The translations under genes and the position numbers were made by a program. Below are positions 55,563-64,000 of a stretch of DNA of 64,000 nucleotides, piece by piece. Position 1 is the first letter of the stretch; every line of letters starts with the position of its first letter. Source of the stretch: Bursaphelenchus xylophilus (lineage: Eukaryota > Nematoda > Chromadorea > Rhabditida > Aphelenchoididae). Below the pieces are notes generated by a model. That model was not told the origin of the DNA. It worked only from the letters and a program-made list of their open reading frames with translations, and ran no database searches. The stretch spans positions 2,294,001 to 2,358,000 of the forward strand of contig CAJFCV020000002.1 in the NCBI GenBank assembly GCA_904066235.2. The letters run 5' to 3'.

Positions 55563-58404
55563 TTAAGTTAGGGCAAATGCTATGGCTGCGTGCAGGAAAA
55601 CCATCGCCACTGCGTCGGCCTGAAAAATAATGGGTAGAATGAACAGCAAATGTCTTGAACAAAGTCTGGAAAGTATTTGAGAGCTTGTGGAGATGTATGA
55701 AATAGTAATATTTTAAGGGTAACCGTCAAATTTGCCAAAAATGATTTTTTGCGAAAAAATTGGTTTTTTTAAGACTAATAATTGAAAAATACGGGTCTTT
55801 TTCGGTTTAATTTATTGGACGATAGCCTATGCTTCTCAATGAGTCATGTGCTAACACTTTTTCAACCATCCTTTTCTCGAAAATACCGAAAATCTCAAAA
55901 AAAATCGAAAAGAGCGAGCTTTTTGGTGGAAAATGCGCTAAAAATTATTTTTAGTGCAAAACACGTAAGAAATTTTGACTGTAAATTATAACAGAGGTCA
56001 TGACCTATAGCTGGGAACTAATTACAGTCAGTAAAACCTTTGAAACTTAAAAATTTGGACTTTTCAAAAATTCGCCAAAATTTTTTTGTGAAATTATGAA
56101 AAATGATAGTAAAGGTTACTGTAACACCTCCAATGGTATTCAGTTTTTGGCTAGAATTACACTAGAGTTCACAATGCATCATTTGGATATTATAAATCGC
56201 CAACTTACCGCGGCAAAAGTCCATTTTTCGCTCCAATAAATGTAAGAGTAGTCAAAACTATAGTGGATCTCGATCACCGCGCAAATCCCCGCCATTAGCG
56301 AGCAAAATACTGCGGTCGGCATTTCCTGAAAGTAAAACGTAAAATATGTGATCTGATTAATTGCCTTTTTTATCAAAATGAGAATTGCTAACCAAGCTAT
56401 GAGTAAGAAATTAATACCATAAAAATTTTAAAAATAGACTTACCAAACAATTGTAATCCTGCATACACGGTGAATCCATGTAGCAGGAGTTTGATATGAG
56501 CCATGAAAGCGATAAAAGGAGTGTTAGGCATGCAACAAACATTGGGAAGATCTGAAAATTGGCACTTGTTTAGATAGACCACGTGTTTTTCGCACACTGA
56601 CAAGAGAAGCTTCAAGCACAACATTCATTTAACATTTTTTTAATTTTCACACACCGCATACGCCATGCAGTGACGGACCTGATCTAGTGGCAAAAACATG
56701 CCATTTTGCGTCCGGGAAATATCAAAAAATGTGGCAAAATGCTTCCCTTTCCACGTGAAAAAACTTCGTTTTGAAAGGCACTTTCCCTCACAAAAAAGCG
56801 GGCTTTTGAAAGCGGAGTTTTTTTTCAGTTGGACAGGGAGGTATTTTGCTACATTTCTTGATACTTCCCGGATGCAAAATGATACGTTTTTTGCCACTGG
56901 ATCAAGTCCGCAACTGTATGTCAATTCCTAAAAGTCCTCGCGCTTTCCGGGGAGTCTTTGCGACCGAGAGAGAACAAATTTGGGCCGTATCTTTTCTTGC
57001 GAGGAAAAAGCCGACTTCTTGTGAAAAGATTATTAACTACGGTAGGAATATTGACATGAAACTTTTTCGTGCCAAAATTCGCAAAAAAGTGCCAAATATG
57101 TGCCAAGTCGACCTAAAGATCGTTTCTGCAAAACGCGAGCTCTCTAAATTTGTGCCGAAATCGGAACTCCGCACTTTGAGCCACTTCCCCAGTGAGTTTC
57201 AAAGCCAGCAAAAAATTACCAATTAGTCTGGAAAATAATGTGGATTTGTCGCAGCAAAATTTTTCGCCTCGTCGCACCGACTCTCCAGCCGCGGCTGGTC
57301 ATCGCAAAGCAATGATGCGAGATTTCAAAGCGCGACAACTCCACATTATTTTCCCGACAGATTGATGTGAAAATTGACTTGTTAGATTTTCAAACAAAAA
57401 ACGGTACAATATCCAACGGCACAACAGTAAAAATGGTTGAAAAGAAGGTTAAGTCCGGAAATTTAGGGTTTGGTTTCCACCACAAAAGAGTTAATGGAAT
57501 TGCGACAAAAAGGGTGTTGGTAAATTCCCGAAACGTCCTTACGGGACTTGCCTGCGCGTACTGTCGATTCTGCTCCGTCCATGTGATCGTGCAGTGCCCC
57601 AAGCGGCAGTAGATCCCGGCGAAGAAGAAAAGTAGAATTGATAAGAGCTGAAAATATGAAAGATTGGGGGGAAGAATGGGTAAATTCAAATCGGGATGAT
57701 TCTTAGGGAGTTTTTATAAAAGATGAGAAATTTGGTTTTTGACGCTACAGTGATGGACCTGATCCAGTGGCAAAAAACGTACCATTTTGCATCCGGGAAG
57801 TATCAAAAAATTTAGCAAAATGCCTCCCTCTACAAGTGAAAAAACTCTGATTTCAAAAGCCCTTTCTCTCACAAAAAGAGCGAGCGCGTTTTTGAAACCG
57901 GAGTTTTTTCACTTGGAGGGGGAGGTATTTTGCTATATTTTTGATACTTCCCGGATGCAAAATGGCACGCTTTTTGCGACTGGACCAGGTCCGTCACTGT
58001 AGCTCCGGACTAGTATGTTCGAAAAATCGCCGAGGTGGTTTCGTCGACATGCGCTGTGAAAAAAGTCAAGATTCGACGGATAGTCCAAAAAGCCTGAGCG
58101 GTGCAAAAAGCAAAATATTACTAGCTCATCCGGAAAGTCGCCCGGCTGAAATCGGCGACACGCACTGTGAGAAAACAAAACTTTTCTTTTCATTATGCGA
58201 TTTCTTGCTTTTTGCACCGTGCAGTAGGTTTTTTGGGCCGTCGCTCGAAAAAAAACCCCCAAAAAGGAAAAGAAAACTTACAATGGAAAGCCCGTAGAAG
58301 CTGAGGAGAATGACACGGCGCGCGTTGACTCTGTTGCGATGCAGGATCATGCCGGCTTCAACGGAACAAGTCATTAGTAACGGGCATACGGAGCACGCCG
58401 ACAT
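55563..58404 (-). CDS. Four-pass membrane protein, unknown family
   Basis: Five exons: 58282-58404 (ATG), 57543-57647 (or 57552-57647), 56444-56551, 56209-56325 and 55563-55619; phase 0 throughout, giving 169 (or 166) aa. Hydrophobic segments are VILLSFYGLSILLSILLFFF, MFVACLTLLLSLSWLI, VFCSLMAGICAVIEI and VAMVFLHAAIAFALT (C-terminal). The loop CYMDSPCMQDYNC between segments is Cys-rich and probably extracellular. Exon 2 ends either at a GC-AG donor (CAG|GCAAGT) or nine bases later at CCC|GTAAGG; both keep the frame. I do not recognise the family. Same strand as the PDZ gene, but separated by 270 bp and probably independent. Confidence 0.65.
56668..56918. repeat. MITE of the CAGTGACGGACCTGATC family
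   Basis: Left terminus CAGTGACGGACCTGATCTAG, right terminus GGATCAAGTCCGCAACTGTA. It lies within intron 2 of the four-pass membrane protein gene. Confidence 0.75.
57222..57366. repeat. MITE, TCAGTCTGTCGGG family
   Basis: Degraded left end TAGTCTGGAAAATAATGTGG, good right end CCACATTATTTTCCCGACAG. Same intron as 56668-56918. Confidence 0.7.
57749..58001. repeat. MITE of the ACAGTGATGGACCTGATCCA family
   Basis: Left terminus ACAGTGATGGACCTGATCCA, right terminus TGGACCAGGTCCGTCACTGT. Lies in intron 1 of the four-pass membrane protein gene. Confidence 0.8.
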
Positions 58405-59104
58405 TAAATCGAAATAATTTCGGGATTTTTTTCAATTTCCAATCCAATCAATTTGCAGTGAAATAGGTTTCAAAACGTGTTTTTATAGCAGTTGCAATAT
58501 TTCAACACGTCTTTGACTAGGAAAATCGGTGTTTTAAGCCGGCTCTAGCAGTGAATAGAGGATTGCAGTAGTGAATGGGGAATATTTAGAAGAAAAACAC
58601 CATAAAATACGGCGAAAAGGAAGGGCAAAGCCCCGATTTATAATATCGCCTCGGGCCAAAAATCGCCACATGCCCCGAGGCGAAGGGGAAAATCGGAGCA
58701 GCTGTGCGGGCATGACATTCAAAAATGTGACAATGCTCGGCGAAACCCGAGATGTTTTCAACGTTTCGGTGTTGAATTCGCAAATGTAAAAAGTTCCAAT
58801 TGTTGGGACGAATGGGGCAAAAAGTATCGAGAAGTATCACAAAATTGATCACGGAATTTGTAAAAAATGGATTTTATAAAAGTCGGGTTTGAGGGGCTAA
58901 AACCAATCGTATATTTTCGTTTTCGACCTTAAGAAAGGACTTGACAAATGACGGTAATCAAGTGGAAGCAATAAAAAAGTATGAAAAATAAATGATCAAA
59001 GTTTTTCAACAAATCCCTTAATAAAAACAATCTTGATTTTTGAAAGTTTAAAAACGTAAGAACGGCAAAAAGGCCGAAAAATTATAACAGTAAAATAATT
59101 ATTA
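58405..59104. other. Upstream region of the four-pass membrane gene
   Basis: No supported gene. Frames on both strands across 58534-58850 lack splice signals and recognisable motifs. Confidence 0.45.
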
Positions 59105-59326
59105 CAGTGGCGGACAGGATCCAGTGGCAGAAAACGTACCATTTTGCATCCGCGAAGCATCAAAAATGTGAAAAACCCCGTTTTCAAGGCCTCGCCCTCA
59201 CTGGAAGAACGGGCGCGCTTGAAATCGGAGTTTTTTCACTTGAAGAGGGAGGTATTTTGTTGTATTTTTGGTGCTTTCCGGATGCAAAATGCTACGTTTT
59301 TTGCCACTGAATCAGGTCCGCCACTA
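59105..59326. repeat. MITE of the ACAGTGGCGGACAGGATCCA family
   Basis: Left terminus ACAGTGGCGGACAGGATCCA, right terminus TGAATCAGGTCCGCCACT, with the common inner AACGTACCATTTTGCATCCG. Confidence 0.75.
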
Positions 59327-59642
59327 TGGTATGCATGCCGAATGTCACCATAGTTTTTTCAATGGTTACCGGGAGGTCCGAAAAAATTAATGTTTTTTAT
59401 GGGATCTGGACGGGTTTAGAGCAACCGATCGTGTGGATTTCAAATCCCCATAGGAAAACACTGTTTTAAAATTAAAAAATATTAAAAGAGTGGAACGTAA
59501 GGTTGATGGTCAAAGTGGAACGATTTATGATCGCTTCGGGCTGGAAGTCCGACTTTGAGTTAATCATTTTTTGCAAATGTCACTTTTTTTGGCTCTTCTG
59601 GAAATGATGAACCTGTCAAAACGCAAAGCCACCGGCTTTATA

Positions 59643-61132
59643 TACTCCGCGTACAATGTTTTGACCCCCCTCCTAACTCGGCCCAAAGTGTACTAATTCG
59701 GACCAAATTTGGTATATAGTCTACTCACAGGCTAGTAACAAAAAATAACATGGCAGGATATACCTTATAGTTGAATTGCAAAATCCAGGAGCAATTTTCA
59801 AAAATCACCCTAAAAAATCGAGGAAAAAGTTTTGACCCCCCTTAAATAAAGTTAGATATCGCCAGCGGATATCGCCCAAACCTATCGTAATCGACGTCTC
59901 ATACCTGAATACAGGTTAATAAATGGTTTTCCGTTGAATCCTTCGTTGCATTTGAGGACTCAACGCGTTAAACCGTTTTTGATGTAGAGCTGCCCAAAAT
60001 GGTAAAAAACTTGCCCTAGCGCTTTCCTAGAGCTTTCAATTTCTTTTATATTATGTGGTTTAGACCTGTATTTACCTTCTCCTTTCGATAAAAGTGCATG
60101 GTGGCCTGGCGGTGTAGATCCGGCAGATACCCTCTTGTCATGCCCAGCCTTGGTGAGCCATTTGCTCTCTGAGTAAAGGGCTAGGTGTGGCCGTTAGGTC
60201 CTCAATGTAATCCTGAGACTCCTAGTTACTCTCAGTAATGTAAAATGTTTTGATTTGACACGTTTTGTAATGGGTTTCATTCAGCTTAATCTTGCGTTTG
60301 CCGTTACTGTAGATGCCCCCGAGGACGATCACATCCCCGCAGGCGATTTGGCGTTCGATACGTCTCAGACGTGTACGGCGGGTGCCGTAGCTTCTTAAAT
60401 TACGTGGGCCATCTAATGCAAGCCATTTTTCGCCGGTAAAAATCAATTTGAAAAACTCGGGTTTCTGGTTAAGGTGCAGATCGGCAAAGTTGCGCCTGCA
60501 AACCATATGAGATCGTGTCAGTGGGAGTTTATTCTTTGTTTGAGAGTAAGTAAGAGTCTCATGATTACATTGAGAACTTAACGACCATATCTAGCCCCTC
60601 GGTCAGAGAGCTAATGAGTCGCCAAAGCTGGGCATGACAAGAGGGTATCTGCCGGATCTACACCGCCAGGTCACCATGCACTTTTATCGAAAGGAGAAGG
60701 TGAATACAGGTCTAAATCACATAATATAAATCCAATTTAGAGCTATTGGAAAGCTCTAGGGCAAGATTTTTACCATTTTGGGCAGCTCTGCATCAAAAAC
60801 GGTTTAACGCGTTGAATCCTCAAATGCAACGAAGGATTCAACGGAAAACCGTTTATTAATCTATATTCAGGTATGAGACGTCGATTACGATAGGTTTGGG
60901 CGATATCCGCTGGCGATATCTAACTTTATTTAAGGGGGGTCAAAACTTTTTCCTCGATTTTTTAGGGTGATTTTTGAAAATTGCTCCTGGATTTTGCAAT
61001 TCAACTATAAGGTATATCCTGCTACGTTAATTTTTGTTACTAGACTGTGAGTAGACTATATACCAAATTTGGTCCGGATTAGTACACTTTGGGCCGAGTT
61101 AGGAGGGGGGTCAAAACATTGTACGGGGAGTA
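59643..61132. mobile_element. Tc3-like DNA transposon derivative with long inverted repeats
   Basis: Arms of ~590 bp (59643-60235 and about 60540-61132) are inverted copies. They begin TACTCCGCGTACAATGTTTT and end in its near complement, flanked by TA on both sides, the Tc1/mariner target duplication. Arm length recalls Tc3. The space between holds only a transposase fragment, so this is a non-autonomous derivative. Confidence 0.78.
60222..60506 (-). pseudogene. Tc1/mariner (Tc3-like) transposase fragment
   Basis: A 94-codon frame reads FADLHLNQKPEFFKLIFTGE then KWLALDGPRNLRSYG and GDVIVLGGIYSNGKRKIKL. This matches the second-Asp region of Tc1/mariner transposases ('IFSDEK.FNLDGP......GG.VMVWGAF'). 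The catalytic Asp of 'SDEK' is replaced (TGEK), and both ends of the enzyme are missing, so it is inactive. Confidence 0.7.
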
Positions 61133-61159
61133 TAATAAGTTTCACACAAAACGTCCGCA

Positions 61160-61466
61160 TCAAACCTGTCGGGAAAATAATGGGGACAATTTGTCTGTCC
61201 AATCGCGTCGCTGAATTGAAAAGCAATTTGATTTTGCCGCGACACATTTTTTTCTCGGCAGTGATGCGATTTTCGATGCGACAGAGTGCTCATTATTTTC
61301 CCGACATAAAGGTATCAGTTTGTCGGGAAAATAATGGGGACTCTGTCACGTAGAAAATGGCATCGCTACCGAGGAAATGACTTGTGTCGCCGCAAAATCA
61401 AATTGCTTTTTATTTCAGCGATCGGCGCAGCGAGATTGTGCTCATTATTTTCCCGACAGACTGATA
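61160..61466. repeat. Two adjacent GAGC-subtype MITEs of the TCGGGAAAATAATG family
   Basis: 61160-61305 (CCTGTCGGGAAAATAATGGG to CTCATTATTTTCCCGACATA) and 61314-61466 (ATCAGTTTGTCGGGAAAATA to TTATTTTCCCGACAGACTGA). A further partial copy begins near 62434, and a right-hand terminus appears at 63970-63995 at the window edge. Confidence 0.75.
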
Positions 61467-64000
61467 GAACTTGATAGATATTACCTTTAGAAGACGTTGT
61501 TTTAAGTCTTCGGCAAATTTAAGAAAAATCAACGAGTCCTTCTTCAATAACTTTCCCTTGCGAATATGTCAAACTCTCTTTGCGAAATGACTGCTCTTTT
61601 TGGCATAAAAATATGTAGTTAATGAAAATTTAAAATCCAACTCGACCTTTTTGGGGTTTATTTTCGTTTTTTTTTTGTTTGCCCTTTCCCCTCCACTCAA
61701 CAACGAGCAATATCGTCAACAATGACTTCATCAATACCGCAATACATTATCCCCCCCAAATTGAATAAAGACTTTGTGTCCCCCGAGGCGATTAAAGCTC
61801 TCCTAAAAGGCCCGGTTGAAACGGGGCCGAAAGGAGTGCGAAAAGGAATGGGGCCGACGACATGATTAGGCATGCAAAATAATATTCATCCGCAAGTCGG
61901 GCTGGGATTGTGGGAAAGCGGGTAAAATTTGGGGGGACGCTAGTCAGGCGCGGATTGGGGCCCGATAACGGATTGTTTGGGGGAAATGGCGGGATAAAAG
62001 GGTTTGCAGAGGGAACGGGGACAACAACGGAACAACAACAATGATTCAGACAGCCGTATTTTTTATCGGATATTAGTACTTTCATGATATTTGCATTTTC
62101 AGAAAGTGCATACACATTTTTCGCGGCCCGCACTGTGCACAAAAATCCCGGATTTTTTGCACTTTTTTTGCACTGTGCATTTGAAATATCGCTGATACGT
62201 AGGCTTTTCTCAACTGCGCCGCCGCGCTTTTGCTGAATAAACTGCACAGTGCAAACGGCTTTTTTGAGGTTTGCACGGTGCGAAATGGTAAAAAATGCAC
62301 TGTGCGTTGGCGACAAGAACTCAAGACGCACTGTGCGGAAGAGATGACCACTACTGTGTGGCCTTGGATTACGGTCGAAATACTATCGCATTTTCAAGAG
62401 CCAAACGGACCACTTTATAAATAAAAATTTTGTTGTCGGCAAAGTAATGAGCACTCTGTCGAATCGAAAATCGCTTCACCGAGAAAATGAATTTGTCAAA
62501 ATCAAATTGCTTTCCACTTCAGCGATATCACGCCAATTTGTTTTCGTCAAAAAAGTGGTTCGCGAGGTTTTCCGAGTTGCGCCCGAGGTAATTGGAATTG
62601 CGCACCGATAGTTATACGAATATTTGCTTTACCGTTTATTATGGAATATTTAAAATAAATACACATACATACACTTTTGAATATATAAAATTATGCCATA
62701 CAACTCGGTCTGGAACAATTCGGTCAGTTTTTGGACGTCTTCTGAGCAGAATCTTGCTTTAGTCGGCTAGTGCAAATTAGGGGGCGATAAGAAAGTCCTT
62801 TTAGCTACAACTAGTCAAAAAGCTTTGGAACGAATCATAGATTCTATTTTCTATCAACATTTTAAACAAGGAGCTAGAAAATTAAGTTAAGACAGGAACT
62901 TATACTATTTTAGGTATCAAGTGTAATATAACGGCAAAACCAAGACAATTTTGAGGTAAATCACAAAGCTCTTGCTGTTATATATAACTAGAACGACCGA
63001 TTAATCCAATAGAGTCAAGCCCCTAATCATAAATCCACTTTTACTTGCTTCCGCATGATTATTACCTAAAATAGGAAAAACGTAAAACAACTTAACTCTT
63101 CTATCCGAAATTGAAGTCGTAGTAAACACCTTACGTCTTTCCAACGTTCTGCGACGTTTTGCACGACCTTTCGGTGCCTTACTGCTTCTTTATCCTTGAT
63201 TCTTCTGAAAAAAACCAAGTGTAACATCACGTAACTGACAGAATTTTTTTAATTTGATAGTAACTTTTCCCGATTTTTTTCCCAAAACATGCTCATATGT
63301 CTACTGAAGAATCCTACGCAGAAAAAATCCAGCTCCATCATTATTTACAGAAGATAACTTACTTTTACTGGGACCTCCTCGTTATCATTTGATGTCGTGC
63401 GTGAACATTCAGGCTCCATATTGCCTAAAATTTACCCTAAATCAAACAGTAATACTTAAAAATAATTTTAGAAGCCAAAACACCATGAAAAACAACATGG
63501 CGCACTAAAGAACACAAAATTTTTCACTTGCACTATCTATAACAATACAATGTTTGAGAAGAATAAGCTGAACCAAATGTTAGGTCACAAAAATGCTGAA
63601 ACGAAAAAAATCTACATTGAATTCCCTACAACTTCATAGGAAGAAATTAAAACATATACTTAGAAAATGAAAGGATACGAACCCGTCAAACTCACCATGT
63701 ACAAACCATACAAAACTTAAAACCGTCAGAACTGACTCCAAAATTGTCTCCAAGCTCCTGACAGGATATGATTACGATCTCTATCGAAATCAGCTCCTTT
63801 TATACAACCTTTGTGTTGATTCGGTACTTTGCTTTTTACATACGGTATGTTTTTTTACTCGGGGAAACAGTTGACCAGACGGGCTAGAGCAACACTTGGC
63901 CCGACCCTTTTTTTTGACTTTTTTTGTGTGTAAACAAATTGGCGTGCAGCGATGCGATGCGACACTGTGCTGATTATTTTCCCGGCAGACTGATAAAAAC
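61467..64000. other. Right-end region without a supported gene
   Basis: It contains a GCACNGTGC foldback at 62085-62350 and AT-rich unique DNA. A possible first exon (minus strand, ATG at 63418, MEPECSRTTSNDNEEVPVK, followed by GTAAGT) and a charged exon-like stretch at 63145-63208 are visible, but the frames do not join, so I do not call a gene. Confidence 0.4.

Noticed and set aside
63120..63420. Two possible exons of a minus-strand gene near the right edge
   Set aside because: The candidate first exon (ATG at 63418) joins the next acceptor in a frame that stops after four codons, so the link fails.

Overview
The window is nematode nuclear DNA, most likely from a rhabditid close to Caenorhabditis. 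The signs are very short introns with TTTTCAG 3' splice sites, AT-rich intergenic DNA full of small foldback repeats, and host genes of nematode type (a receptor family related to ionotropic glutamate receptors, a MAPKAP kinase, a TMEM144-type transporter). No tRNA, rRNA, CRISPR array or bacterial gene was seen.

The dominant object is a complete Polinton/Maverick, a virus-like self-synthesising DNA transposon, at 1753-19575 (17,823 bp). It has 682-bp terminal inverted repeats beginning 5'-AG and perfect 6-bp CATATG target duplications at 1747-1752 and 19576-19581. It carries the expected toolkit: protein-primed type B DNA polymerase (14 exons, minus strand), retroviral-type integrase, FtsK/HerA-type packaging ATPase, adenain-type cysteine protease, double-jelly-roll major capsid protein (2 exons), a candidate minor capsid protein and small core/pVI-like proteins. 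All reading frames are open once 32-238 nt introns are removed, so the copy looks young.

The same element carries unusual cargo. (i) A full two-repeat TATA-binding protein (TBP) homologue, in three exons at 6535-7135, keeps all four DNA-intercalating phenylalanines. Several virion genes of the element have TATA boxes 34-60 bp before their ATG. (ii) A 116-residue protein at 6077-6427 resembles an isolated Argonaute PAZ domain. (iii) Two proteins with predicted OB folds lie near opposite ends (3025-3557 and 17966-18692). (iv) Two ~100-residue single-pass membrane proteins share a C-P-x4-C-x(10,11)-C-L-P-x-W ectodomain (2549-2894, spliced, and 9031-9333). (v) The polymerase has an N-terminal extension built from duplicated phase-1 exons. 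No reading frame long enough for the gB-like fusogen known from other nematode Mavericks is present. A working model, inferred only, is that the element brings its own TBP to fire a TATA-driven late gene set and a PAZ protein to blunt small-RNA silencing.

The element sits inside coding exon 2 of an iGluR-like receptor gene ('L', minus strand, exons from 19968 down past position 1). A tandem paralogue ('R', 21038-24579, 427 aa, complete) has exons of exactly the same lengths. It shows where L was interrupted.

Right of R, 24.6-38.8 kb is gene-poor and holds large foldback elements, two of them with arms of about 0.5 and 0.9 kb. Host genes resume with a MAPKAPK2/3-type kinase (39209-41801, +), a TMEM144-like ten-pass transporter (42553-47452, -), a two-PDZ protein (51733-55289, -) and a four-pass membrane protein (55563-58404, -). 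Their introns hold several MITE families and arrays of the palindrome GCACNGTGC. A Tc3-like element with a transposase fragment lies at 59643-61132. The rest, to 64000, is repeats with no gene I can support.
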